38,716 nucleotides of DNA from an uncultured Candidatus Saccharibacteria bacterium (GTDB lineage: Bacteria > Patescibacteriota > Saccharimonadia > Saccharimonadales > Saccharimonadaceae), in NCBI GenBank assembly GCA_946560015.1, contig CAMNUC010000002.1:1-38716 (forward strand). Reading direction: 5' to 3'. The translations under genes and the position numbers were made by a program. Below the pieces are notes generated by a model, which saw only the letters and a program-made list of their open reading frames with translations, was not told the DNA's origin and made no database searches. This document shows positions 30,296 to 38,437 of this stretch, piece after piece (within the stretch, counting starts at the first letter, position 1; each line of letters starts with the position of its first letter).

Positions 30296-31576
30296 TTATT
30301 GGAGATCCTGGACTAGTTTTTGAAATTGAGCGCCACGATCATAGACACTTTCAAACATGTCAAAGCTAGCAGCAGCTGGCGACATGAGCACGATAGGTGT
30401 CTTGGTAGTATCATTGGAAGCTGGGTCCTGAAGATGATTGGATTGGACGATCTTTTTAGCGGTGGCGGTGGCGAGATTGACGGCTTCTGATAAAGAACCA
30501 GCTTTCGTGATATTTTCTAACATTTTTTCACTTAATAAAGAGTAGAGCTTTTGTCCTGATTCTCCAATGAGGATAAGATGGGCGATGGTGGAAGTGTTTT
30601 GGATGAGGTCGGCAATTTCTGGTAGGTCTTGATTGGCAGTTTTATCACGGCCGCCAGCAATAAGGACGATAGGATTGTTTGGAAAAGCTTCTAGCGCGAC
30701 TTTGAGCGAAGTGGGGGTAGTGGAGAAGTTGTCATCGTAATATTTGACGCAGTTCAGTTCGCGTAAGTATTGCAAACGATGCGGTAAGCCATGGAAATTT
30801 TCCAAGGTTTGGATAATTGTTTCTTGGTATCGCTCAAGAAAGGTTTCTAGTGATAATTGGTAGAAGCTAGCTACAGCGAGTAATGCAGCTTGGGCGTTCT
30901 CGCGGTTGTGTTGGCCTGGAATAGCGAGATGAGCAGTAATTGTATCCAAACAATCATTAGTGATGGGGTAACTGATTTTGCGAGCGAGGCTTTGCTCGGC
31001 GGTTTGAATAGTATCCGGATTGTTGCGGTAGTAAATACAAAAATCGTCAGGGCTTTGATGTTTGGCAATGTTGGCTTTGGCGTTGATATAATCCGCATAA
31101 TCATCATGTACATTAAGATGATCTGGTTCGATGCCGAGGATGACGGCGATATGTGGAGATTTGTGTAAGTCCCAGAGCTGAAAACTACTCATTTCGTAAA
31201 CCACAACATCATTTGCGCCTAACCGATCGAGGATATCTAGAGCTGGGTTGCCGATGTTGCCAATAAGATAGACGTTTTTGCCGAGGTTCTTCAACAAATC
31301 AGTTATGATGGAACAGGTAGTGCCTTTGCCTTTGGTGCCGGTTACACCAATGATAGGACATGGGCAATGGTCAAAGAAGTATTTTGTCATGCTGGAAAAA
31401 TTGGGCTGTGGATGCACGGATGGACTACGCAAGATTAGATCGAATTGGGAGAAATCTTTTTGTTGGAGCTCCTCGGTGGTGAACTTGTCAATGATTTCAA
31501 TTTCGTTGGTTTTTGTTTTGAAATATTTTTCGGCACTCTTACCTTCTTTGCCGTAACCTAAAATCCCAATCTTCAT
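30296..31576 (-). CDS. murD: UDP-N-acetylmuramoylalanine-D-glutamate ligase
   Basis: The 426-aa protein carries the Mur-ligase fold: an N-terminal Rossmann-like domain (MKIGILGYGKEGKSAEKYF), the ATP loop GVTGTKGKGTT (residues 77-87), SSFQLWDL, IEPDHLNVH, and the C-terminal domain with GLPHRLQYL, DNFSTTPTS, AGGRDK and LMSPAAASFDMF. These last motifs distinguish MurD from the other Mur ligases. It adds D-glutamate to UDP-MurNAc-L-Ala in the cytoplasm. A -10 TACAAT with TG extension ends 7 nt before the ATG (31584-31589), so the message is probably leaderless. It forms a two-gene operon with prfB. Confidence 0.95.
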   Translation of the reverse strand: MKIGILGYGKEGKSAEKYFKTKTNEIEIIDKFTTEELQQKDFSQFDLILRSPSVHPQPNFSSMTKYFFDHCPCPIIGVTGTKGKGTTCSIITDLLKNLGKNVYLIGNIGNPALDILDRLGANDVVVYEMSSFQLWDLHKSPHIAVILGIEPDHLNVHDDYADYINAKANIAKHQSPDDFCIYYRNNPDTIQTAEQSLARKISYPITNDCLDTITAHLAIPGQHNRENAQAALLAVASFYQLSLETFLERYQETIIQTLENFHGLPHRLQYLRELNCVKYYDDNFSTTPTSLKVALEAFPNNPIVLIAGGRDKTANQDLPEIADLIQNTSTIAHLILIGESGQKLYSLLSEKMLENITKAGSLSEAVNLATATAKKIVQSNHLQDPASNDTTKTPIVLMSPAAASFDMFESVYDRGAQFQKLVQDLQ

Positions 31577-31639
31577 ATAGTATATTGTAGCATAGAATAG
31601 GCTATGCCGTAGTGTTTTGGTCTGAGGCTTTGACAGTAT

Positions 31640-32887
31640 TTAAAACTTGAGTTTTTCGGCTAGCTCAACTACTAAAGCTTTTTCAACAGAGCTAACAGCG
31701 ACCAGTGCGTTAATATTACTGGAGAGAAATTCTTGAGCTAGTTTGACGATCTCATCTTTTTTGATGTTTTTAACTAGGGTAGGCATTTTTGAAAATTTTT
31801 CAATGGTGCCGTTAGTGAAATAATTATCTGAATAATAATCAGAGAGCTGACCTACGGTTTGAGCACCGATTTGGTATCGTCCAGTGGCGTAAGATTTGGC
31901 GCTTTCGATGTCTTTGCTGCTAATATCGCCATTAAGGACTTTGTCGAGCTCTTGACGGATGAGGCTAAAAAGCTTGTTGGCGTTCTCGGCATTAACCTCG
32001 CCGTCAAAGTCCCAGGACACATTATGCCAACCGTTGGAAATGTCGCTGCCCATACCATAAACTAAACCATATTTGCGGGCTTGGCCAAAAATACGACTAC
32101 TGGTGGTGCCGTTAAGGATTTGGTTTAGGCAGTTCATAGCGGCTACTTCAGGAGGTTGTAGTTTGCGGGGTAGCATCCAAGTAAAGCCAAAAGTAATGTT
32201 GGAAGCATCTTTGCGACGGATTAGTACAGGAGTGGCAGAATGTAGCTCATCGCGAGGAATTTCGAATCTTTCGCCGGATTTGAGATCCCAGTTCTCAAGC
32301 ATTTTGATAATTTTGTGTTTGCGGCCCAAGAGTCGACCAGAAATGATGAAACGTAAGTTATGCGAAGTATGGGTACGGCGATAGTGCTCGCGAATATCTT
32401 TGAGTTCGATGGTGTTAATAGTTTTGATGCGCTCTTGCAGGTCGGGGATATTTTCACCAACGACTTGTTGTAGACGGGGCCAGAGTAATCTGCCGTAATC
32501 GTTCATATAGCCAGTGAGCTCGGCTTTGACATTGCCTTTTTCACTTTTGAGTTCTTCTTCGTTGAAACGCGGTTCGGCAATGGCTAGCTGTTGGAGTTTG
32601 AGGATACGCTCCCACTCGAAGTCTGCACATTCGCTTTCGTAGCAAACTGAAAAATCTGATGTCCAAGCATTGTGGTAGGCGCCGTTTTTGGTAAATTCGG
32701 CTTCGAAGTTTTGCTCGTTGCTGTATTTGGCGTTAGCACCGAATGCTAAGTGCTCAACGACGTGAGCAATTTCGTAGACTTCGGGGCGTTTGGCGTAGCG
32801 CATGCCAGCACGAAATTGAAATTTCGTGTTCATTACGCTAGCGCCAGGCACATTAATCAAGAGACCCCGTGCACCAGAACTCAGCAC
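31640..32887 (-). CDS. M16-family zinc peptidase
   Basis: The coordinates use the GTG at 32887, giving 415 aa. The zinc site is the inverted motif His42-Val-Val-Glu45-His46, with the third ligand Glu123 exactly 76 residues later, so the enzyme looks active. A second half resembling the inactive M16 domain (residues about 210-400) follows, as in pitrilysin-type and mitochondrial processing peptidase-like proteins. It has no signal peptide. The good ribosome-binding site (AAAGGA) is better placed for an AUA at 32911 that overlaps the secA stop and would add KHSIEEVV. The true start may therefore be further upstream, as treated in a finding. It follows secA on the same transcript. Confidence 0.9.
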   Translation of the reverse strand: MLSSGARGLLINVPGASVMNTKFQFRAGMRYAKRPEVYEIAHVVEHLAFGANAKYSNEQNFEAEFTKNGAYHNAWTSDFSVCYESECADFEWERILKLQQLAIAEPRFNEEELKSEKGNVKAELTGYMNDYGRLLWPRLQQVVGENIPDLQERIKTINTIELKDIREHYRRTHTSHNLRFIISGRLLGRKHKIIKMLENWDLKSGERFEIPRDELHSATPVLIRRKDASNITFGFTWMLPRKLQPPEVAAMNCLNQILNGTTSSRIFGQARKYGLVYGMGSDISNGWHNVSWDFDGEVNAENANKLFSLIRQELDKVLNGDISSKDIESAKSYATGRYQIGAQTVGQLSDYYSDNYFTNGTIEKFSKMPTLVKNIKKDEIVKLAQEFLSSNINALVAVSSVEKALVVELAEKLKF

Positions 32888-32907
32888 AACCTCTTCAATA
32901 GAGTGTT

Positions 32908-35682
32908 TTATTGCTGTTTTCCTTTCTTCTTGTTTTGGCGTTCTTTTTTGCGGTTCTGTTTGGTGACGTTGCGCTTTTGGTTATAGTTATGTGTTGGGCG
33001 ACTGCTTTTTGTTTCGTCGTCTTTAAATTCTTTATCGAGGCTCTTTTCTCCGGCGCTGATTTCGTTGACGCCTTTTTCGGTGGCGCTGTCAGCCATTTTG
33101 GTGAGTTCTGATTCGTATTCTTGTCCGTCGGTGAGGCTGTCGGCATGAGCTTCTTGGCGGGTGAGGCTGAGCAGAATCTTGAGGACTTCTTCGCGCAAGT
33201 TTTTTTCTAGGCCGTCGAAGAGTTTTTGTGATTCACTACGGTATTCAACCAACGGATCACGCTGACCGATACTGCGCCAATGAATACCCTCGCGCAAATG
33301 TTGCATGTTTTCGAGATGCTGCATCCAGAGCGTGTCGAGAACCTTAAGATAGACTTCGCGTTCAATCTTGCGCATGATGCCGTCGGTGAACTCGGCTTCT
33401 TTGTTACCGTATTGTCGGGTGATTTCGTCAAGAGCAGCCTTGATGCGGTCTTTTTCTTTACGTTTTTTGCCTATTTCTTCAACGAGCTGTTTGTCGGTAT
33501 CTGGAAAGACTTCAAGGAACTCCTGAGTAAACTTAGGATTCACACGAGAGCTATCTTTGGCAAGATCTTCGGCAGTAACTTTCATGAGTCGCTTAATCTC
33601 ATTGTGGATGTTTTCGCCATCAAGAATCTTGCGGCGCATGCCATAGACGACTTTACGATGACGATTGATGACGTTGTCGTACTGGACGACGTTTTTGCGG
33701 GAGTCGAAGTTGAAGCCTTCGATGCGTTTCTGGGCGGACTCAAGGGTCTTAGAAACGGATTTATTCTGGATAGGTACGTCTTCTTCTATGCCTAAACGCC
33801 CCATCAGCATAGCAATACGATCGCCCTGGAAGATGCGCATAAGATCGTCTTCGCAGCTGACGAAGAACTGCGTAGTGCCTGGGTCGCCCTGACGACCACC
33901 ACGACCACGAAGCTGATTATCGACGCGGCGACTATCGTGGCGTTCGGAGCCGATAACAACAAGACCACCGAGTTCTTTAACACCTTCGCCAAGTTTAATA
34001 TCGGTACCACGACCAGCAAGGTTAGTAGCAAGAGTAACAGCGCCTTTCTCGCCAGCGCGCTCGACGATGGCAGCTTCGCGCTCGTTGTTTTTGGCGTTTA
34101 GAAGTTCATATTTAATCCCTTGACTGTCAAGGTAGCGGGCAATCATTTCGTTTTTTTCGATACTGGCGGAGCCAACTAGGACTGGTTGACCGCGATCGTG
34201 ATATTTTTTAATTTCGGCAGCGATAGCTTTGAGCTTAGCAGCTTCGGTACGATAAATTAGGTCGTCCTTGTCTACGCGCTGGATGGGGCGGTTAGGTGGA
34301 ATTTGGATAACATCAAGTGAGTAGATTTGTTGAAACTCCTCGGCTTCAGTAAAGGCGGTACCAGTCATGCCAGAGAGTTTGTGGTAGAGACGGAAGAAGT
34401 TCTGGAAGGAGATAGTGGCGAGAGTCATGGATTCTTGCTTAACAACGACGCCTTCTTTTGCCTCAATGGCTTGGTGTAGCCCTTCATTATAACGGCGACC
34501 CTGCATAAGGCGACCGGTATGCTCATCGACGATGACTACTTCTCCACTATTGGTGACAACGTAATCTTTATCTCGTTTGAAAACAATTTGAGCGCGTAAG
34601 GCTTGCTCCATATGATAGACAAGACGAGTATGTTTGGTGGAGTAGAGGTTTTTTACGCCTAGCAAGCCTTGGACTTTTTCAACGCCTTTGTCGGTAAGGG
34701 CGACGCTGCGGCGTTTTTCATCGAAGGTATAGTCTTCGGCGACGAGCTGAGCAGCGATCTTGGCGAATTGATAATAGGCATCAGGATTATCGCCAGCAGG
34801 TGCAGAAATGATGAGCGGCGTACGGGCTTCATCAATAAGGATAGAGTCAACTTCGTCGACAATGGCAAAGTTTAGTTCTCTTTGGCGAAGGTATTGAGGC
34901 TCGCTGACCATATTATCGCGTAAGTAGTCAAAACCGAACTCATTATTTGTGCCATAGGTAACATCGGCGGCGTAGGCTTCTTTACGGGTGGCTGGCTTGA
35001 GATGGCGGAAGCGCATGTCTTCGTGCTCTTCGTTTTCGTATTCTGGATCGTAGACGTAGGAGGCTTGGTTGACGATGACGCCAACGCTAAGACCTAAGAA
35101 GTGATATGCTGGTGCATTCCAGCCAGCATCGCGTTGGGCGAGATAATCATTGACAGTAACAACATGGACGCCACGACCAGTTAAGGCATTGAGGTAGGCT
35201 GGAGCGAGAGCGACAAGAGTCTTGCCTTCACCAGTTTTCATCTCGGCTACATTGCCTTCGTGGAGAGCAATACCACCAATGAGTTGTACATCGAAGGGGC
35301 GCATACCTAGAATACGCTTAGCGGCTTCACGCTCGACGGCAAAAGCGTCGGCGAGGATATCATTGAGCTCCTTTTCGGAGCCTTCTTTGAGGCGCTCTTT
35401 GAGGATGCGGGTTTGATCACGAAGCTCATCATCGCTCATGGCGGCGTATTTTGGCTCAAGTTTGCCGATCTCGAGAACTTTTTTATACATGCGTTGGAGG
35501 GTTTTCTTTTGTGCGTCACCAAAAATTCCCTGTAAAATACGGGTCAGTAAGGTCTTATCTGCTAGCTTATCGGTAGGTTGTTTTTCTTTGATAACCTTAG
35601 CTGTTTTATGGTTTTTCTTGGCGGGCTCAGCTTTCTGCAGTTTAGCAGTCGAGCCAGCCTTTTCTGGTGTGCTGGTAGCCAT
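32908..35682 (-). CDS. secA: Preprotein translocase ATPase SecA
   Basis: The 924-aa protein is a full SecA. Motifs in order are MKTGEGKT (Walker A, about 149-155), VTVNDYLAQRDA, TYGTNNEFGFDYLRDN, VDEVDSILIDEARTPLIIS (DEAD-type box), LMQGRRYNEGLHQAIEAKEGV, GMTGTA, ATNLAGRGTDIKL and GGRQGDPG. It drives secretion through SecYEG. The N-terminus has a Lys-rich extension of about 45 residues. The C-terminus lacks the Cys-rich zinc tail and instead ends in a basic run. A GGAG ribosome-binding site precedes the ATG, and a -10 (35711-35716) lies upstream, so unlike many neighbours it has a short leader. Confidence 0.97.
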   Translation of the reverse strand: MATSTPEKAGSTAKLQKAEPAKKNHKTAKVIKEKQPTDKLADKTLLTRILQGIFGDAQKKTLQRMYKKVLEIGKLEPKYAAMSDDELRDQTRILKERLKEGSEKELNDILADAFAVEREAAKRILGMRPFDVQLIGGIALHEGNVAEMKTGEGKTLVALAPAYLNALTGRGVHVVTVNDYLAQRDAGWNAPAYHFLGLSVGVIVNQASYVYDPEYENEEHEDMRFRHLKPATRKEAYAADVTYGTNNEFGFDYLRDNMVSEPQYLRQRELNFAIVDEVDSILIDEARTPLIISAPAGDNPDAYYQFAKIAAQLVAEDYTFDEKRRSVALTDKGVEKVQGLLGVKNLYSTKHTRLVYHMEQALRAQIVFKRDKDYVVTNSGEVVIVDEHTGRLMQGRRYNEGLHQAIEAKEGVVVKQESMTLATISFQNFFRLYHKLSGMTGTAFTEAEEFQQIYSLDVIQIPPNRPIQRVDKDDLIYRTEAAKLKAIAAEIKKYHDRGQPVLVGSASIEKNEMIARYLDSQGIKYELLNAKNNEREAAIVERAGEKGAVTLATNLAGRGTDIKLGEGVKELGGLVVIGSERHDSRRVDNQLRGRGGRQGDPGTTQFFVSCEDDLMRIFQGDRIAMLMGRLGIEEDVPIQNKSVSKTLESAQKRIEGFNFDSRKNVVQYDNVINRHRKVVYGMRRKILDGENIHNEIKRLMKVTAEDLAKDSSRVNPKFTQEFLEVFPDTDKQLVEEIGKKRKEKDRIKAALDEITRQYGNKEAEFTDGIMRKIEREVYLKVLDTLWMQHLENMQHLREGIHWRSIGQRDPLVEYRSESQKLFDGLEKNLREEVLKILLSLTRQEAHADSLTDGQEYESELTKMADSATEKGVNEISAGEKSLDKEFKDDETKSSRPTHNYNQKRNVTKQNRKKERQNKKKGKQQ

Positions 35683-35722
35683 TTATTTTTCTCCACAATG
35701 TTATTCTATGATTATACCATAT

Positions 35723-35753
35723 ATAAGCCCCTTTTGGGTAAAAAGGGGCTTAT
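35723..35753. terminator. Terminator between hpf and secA
   Basis: A 13-bp stem ATAAGCCCCTTTT / AAAAGGGGCTTAT with a 5-nt loop, lying after the hpf stop and just upstream of the secA promoter. Confidence 0.88.
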
Positions 35754-35774
35754 ACTGCGCGTTAATCTGTAAGG

Positions 35775-36137
35775 TTAAGATTTTTTGAAAAAGAGGCTTT
35801 TAAGACCCTTTTTGCTGAGATGAGGTGTAGCTTCAAGCTTGAAGCGGCGCACCTGTCCCTTGAGTTTGGCTTCAAGGATATCGATACCGGCAAAAACATT
35901 GGAACACTCGTCTTTAGACGTGATAACCTTGCCGCCAGGTATCTCCATGGCTGCGGAAATATCGTATTTGTTGCCATGAGCGCGGTCAACTTCGGTAACA
36001 ACGACTTTCATGATAACGTCTTTTTTGTGGCCGCGGGGTAGATAGCGGTCAAGCTTGCCAAGATGTTTTGTAGCATATTTACGAAAGCCGTCAGAGACTT
36101 TGTAATTGTTGCCGCTGATTTCGATTTTTTCTATCAA
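35775..36137 (-). CDS. hpf: Ribosome hibernation promoting factor (HPF/YfiA, short form)
   Basis: The start is a TTG at 36137, placed 5 nt after AAAGGAG. The longer frame to 36170 would run into the upstream gene. This gives 120 aa beginning with a conserved strand (IEKIEISGNNYKVSDGFRKYATKHLGKLDRYL), continuing VIMKVVVTEVDRAHGNKYDISAAMEIPGG, and then ECSNVFAGIDILEAKLKGQVRRFK. This is the beta-alpha-beta HPF domain, which binds the ribosome decoding centre and silences it during slow growth. The C-terminal dimerisation domain of long HPF is absent. It lies 13 nt after the ybaB stop, so the two are co-transcribed. Confidence 0.93.
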   Translation of the reverse strand: MIEKIEISGNNYKVSDGFRKYATKHLGKLDRYLPRGHKKDVIMKVVVTEVDRAHGNKYDISAAMEIPGGKVITSKDECSNVFAGIDILEAKLKGQVRRFKLEATPHLSKKGLKSLFFKKS

Positions 36138-36150
36138 GGTAACTCCTTTA

Positions 36151-36447
36151 TTAGAGGCCGAGACTGCCAAGTCCGCCCATTAATGGTTTCATTTTGTCAG
36201 TGGCGATTTCTTGTGCTTTAGCATAGCCATCGCGCATGCAATCTTCAATCCAATGTTCTAATTCCCTGATGTCGTCCAAGTCGACTTTTTTAGGGTCAAT
36301 CTTGACGCTTTTGATCTTGAGTTCACCGGTGATTTGGACGGTAACTGCACCATCGCCAGCTTCTACTTCGACAATCTCATTCTTGAGGGCTTTTTGTGCC
36401 TTTCGAATTTGATTAAGCATTTTCATTTGATCCATTGTCGCACCCAT
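36151..36447 (-). CDS. ybaB: Nucleoid-associated protein, YbaB/EbfC family
   Basis: The 98-aa protein has the family pattern: an N-terminal helix MDQMKMLNQIRKAQKALKNEIVEVEAGDGAVTVQITGELKIKSVKIDPKKVDLDDIRELEHWIEDCMRDGYAKAQEIATDKM, then a Gly-rich end. These proteins form DNA-binding dimers and influence nucleoid structure and gene expression. It follows the GT-C gene by 4 nt and its ribosome-binding site (AAAGGGAG) lies inside the end of that gene. hpf follows, so the GT-C gene, ybaB and hpf form one transcript that ends at 35723-35753. Confidence 0.93.
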   Translation of the reverse strand: MGATMDQMKMLNQIRKAQKALKNEIVEVEAGDGAVTVQITGELKIKSVKIDPKKVDLDDIRELEHWIEDCMRDGYAKAQEIATDKMKPLMGGLGSLGL

Positions 36448-36451
36448 ATTA

Positions 36452-37933
36452 TTACTCCCTTTCTTCTGAATTTAATTCCACCTCTAGTGCTTGATTACTA
36501 GTATACATATATATTCTATCAGAATTATCGGATTTTGGCGAGGTTATAATGGTATTTAGCTCGCCAGGGATGTTTTGGTGTCCAAGAGTTGCATATTTTG
36601 TGGGTAATTGGTCAGGTGCAGGGATTTGGTTTTCAACAGTGAAAGTGTGGCTCTCTTGTAGGATTTTAAGAAAGTTGTAGGAGATTTCGTCATTAATGAC
36701 GTAGAGTGTTTCTCCTTGGGTGAGATTTTCTTGTATTAAAGTAACATCGTTGTTAAACTCGTCGGCAACCATTGGTACATAGCGGTAACCATATAAGAAA
36801 TGCGTAATGCCACCATAGATCATAATTCCCATGAAGGCGCCAATCGGCAACACGCCACTAATGCGCGCGTAAGGGTTGTCTGGAAAGAGGGTGTACCATT
36901 TGTCTAGGATATAACGTAAGCCGTGGGCGATAAGAATAGAGAGTGGTAGTAGAATGAGGATGGCGGATTCGGGGTTGAGACCGGCTAAGAATATAGTGAA
37001 GACGATTAAACAACTAGCGATAGAGTTGCGTGAGGCAAAGAAACCTTTGGTGGTGGAGAGTAAACCGATGGCGGCAAGCGCAATGGAGGCAAGACCAACG
37101 AATGGCGAGAGGAATTGACTTTCGAGGGTGGTATTCCAAGAGAAAAGTGGAAGGAAGGCAACTTTGACATTTTCGATAAAGCCGCCAAAAGTAAGTCCAG
37201 GAGCGAGTAAGAGTTCGGGGATAATAGCTGGGTTGACGAAAGCAGCAACAACTAGTGCAGCAAGCCCCATGAGGATAATAAATAATGTCAAGATGAGCGG
37301 GACAGTGGGGAGGGTCTTGATGGTGAAGCGTAAATGTGGATGTAAAAGTGCGAACAAGACAATAAAGGCGGCAAGGTAGATAAGGTGCGGAGTAAAAATA
37401 GAAGCAAGCAAGGCAAAAGCGAAGACGAAGCAATAGAGCGGTTTAGGCTTGGTGACGCCTTGGATTTTGGAGCCGAGCCAGAGCAAGAGCGTAGGCCAGA
37501 AGACTAGCATAATAAGTGGTGTGCCGGAACCAGCTAAAAAGAGGAAGGAGGCTGACAGTATAGCAAGAATTGAAGCTAGCAGGGCTACATTAGTCTTGAA
37601 CCAGCGATTGAGTAACAGAATAAGTAATAGGCCAAGTATTAATCCGATGACGATGCTGGGGAGCTTAACAGAGTAGACATTTAGGCCGAAAAGCATGATG
37701 GATAATTTTTGCAGGGTGCGGTATGGAAGGTTGACGATATCGCCTTTGAGCACTGAGTCTGGCTGAAGATCATAAGAGTGTGCAGCTGAGGCCATTTCTG
37801 ATTCGGAGAGTCCATTGGGGGCAAGTAGTGGCAACCCAAAAAGTAAAGCGATATAAGCTAATGCTAACAAAATAAAACCAACATGGAATCGATAGCGGTA
37901 CAAGAATAGACTTGTGGGTGTGCGTTTCTTCAC
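36452..37933 (-). CDS. GT-C fold membrane glycosyltransferase (PMT/ArnT-like)
   Basis: The 493-aa protein starts at a GTG (37933) and has about ten to twelve membrane segments. The first outer loop after the first segment carries GLSESEMASAAHSYDL, the place where GT-C enzymes have acidic catalytic residues. A C-terminal soluble region (about 395-493) follows. This layout matches PMT/ArnT-type enzymes that take sugar from a lipid-linked donor and transfer it to protein or lipid on the outer face. The acceptor is unknown. The extended -10 (TGC-TATAAT, 37940-37945) ends exactly 6 nt before the GTG, giving a leaderless message that starts at a GTG. It is the first gene of an operon with ybaB and hpf. 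Confidence 0.85.
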   Translation of the reverse strand: MKKRTPTSLFLYRYRFHVGFILLALAYIALLFGLPLLAPNGLSESEMASAAHSYDLQPDSVLKGDIVNLPYRTLQKLSIMLFGLNVYSVKLPSIVIGLILGLLLILLLNRWFKTNVALLASILAILSASFLFLAGSGTPLIMLVFWPTLLLWLGSKIQGVTKPKPLYCFVFAFALLASIFTPHLIYLAAFIVLFALLHPHLRFTIKTLPTVPLILTLFIILMGLAALVVAAFVNPAIIPELLLAPGLTFGGFIENVKVAFLPLFSWNTTLESQFLSPFVGLASIALAAIGLLSTTKGFFASRNSIASCLIVFTIFLAGLNPESAILILLPLSILIAHGLRYILDKWYTLFPDNPYARISGVLPIGAFMGIMIYGGITHFLYGYRYVPMVADEFNNDVTLIQENLTQGETLYVINDEISYNFLKILQESHTFTVENQIPAPDQLPTKYATLGHQNIPGELNTIITSPKSDNSDRIYMYTSNQALEVELNSEERE

Positions 37934-37987
37934 ATTATCATTATAGCATAAGTTGTGAATGTGAGAAAACTTTGGGTGTTTCCGGAG

Positions 37988-38078
37988 AACCTAAGCTCTG
38001 AGCTTAGGTTTTGGGGTTTGTCACCCCTGTAAGGAAGCCAAAAAGCTAAGCTCGGGGGTTAGGTTTTGGGGTTTTCGT
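37988..38078 (+). repeat. Two direct repeats with TTAGGTTTTGGGGTTT core and a hairpin
   Basis: Copies at 37991-38019 and 38046-38074 match at 26 of 29 positions, 55 nt apart. The first copy is preceded by AACCTAAG and forms a hairpin with CTTAGGTT (37988-38010) followed by T/G-rich sequence, so it could act as a plus-strand terminator. The origin is unknown. No gene lies here. Confidence 0.7.
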
Positions 38079-38133
38079 GGTTTTGTGTAAGGTTGGTAAA
38101 AAATAAAGCTTGTACTAATAAAATGCAGTGTGA

Positions 38134-38139
38134 TATAAT
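38134..38139 (+). promoter_or_regulatory. Extended -10 for the structured RNA, copy 2
   Basis: GTGTGATATAATGAGGG with TTGTAC (38110-38115) 18 nt upstream. P1 of the RNA begins 3-7 nt after the hexamer. Confidence 0.65.
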
Positions 38140-38141
38140 GA

Positions 38142-38272
38142 GGGTGCATACTAAGATGAACAAAATGTTTTTTCTATTGTACGAGAAAATGGCGTCATGA
38201 ACGTCTAATGTGCAATAGAACGTCTTCGGAAGTTTGTTTGTCTTAGGTATGCCCGTTCGTGGCGCCTTTTTT
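38142..38272 (+). ncRNA. Structured leader/small RNA, copy 2 (P1-P2-pseudoknot-T run)
   Basis: P1 pairs 38142-38156 (GGGTGCATACTAAGA) with 38241-38254 (TCTTAGGTATGCCC), with two bulges. It continues after a TG/TG internal loop as AACAAA/TTTGTT. P2 pairs 38172-38182 with 38210-38220 (11 bp, one G-U). A small hairpin with a TTCG loop lies at about 38219-38234. The P2 apical region contains AAAATGGCGTCATGAACG, of which 38191-38203 can pair over 13 bp (two G-U) with 38254-38266 just 3' of P1, followed at once by six T. The order of parts is the same as at 11530-11681, with conserved ATGGCGYCAT and GTGGYGCC. No known family was recognised. Confidence 0.7.
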
Positions 38273-38282
38273 GGTATTAAAA

Positions 38283-38370
38283 AGCGCATCAAGGATAGGA
38301 TAAATCCTCCAATATATCAAATGGTGTAGATACTACACTAAAAGGATGTATTGTTGTGCGCTATTTTTGT
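38283..38370 (+). promoter_or_regulatory. Second structured element in the leader of the 38438 gene
   Basis: Outer stem AGCGCA (38283-38288) / TGCGCT (38357-38362), inner hairpins AGGA-TAAA-TCCT (38297-38308) and TGGTGTAG-ATA-CTACACTA (38322-38340), then TATTTTTG. It looks like a three-way junction followed by a weak terminator. It lies between the ncRNA and the ribosome-binding site. Confidence 0.5.
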
Positions 38371-38437
38371 TACCGCTAAATAAGCGCCCCACGAGCAAAA
38401 AGTTATAACTACTATAAACCAAAAGGAGGGCCATAAT

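Noticed and set aside
37991-38074. Telomere-like TTTTGGGG
   Set aside because: Only two copies within longer imperfect repeats, in the middle of a gene-bearing bacterial segment. The resemblance is coincidental.
38059-38292. A 77-aa minus-strand frame with a hydrophobic stretch
   Set aside because: It is antisense to the structured RNA and its repeats, has no ribosome-binding site or promoter in the right place, and the RNA pairing explains the sequence better.
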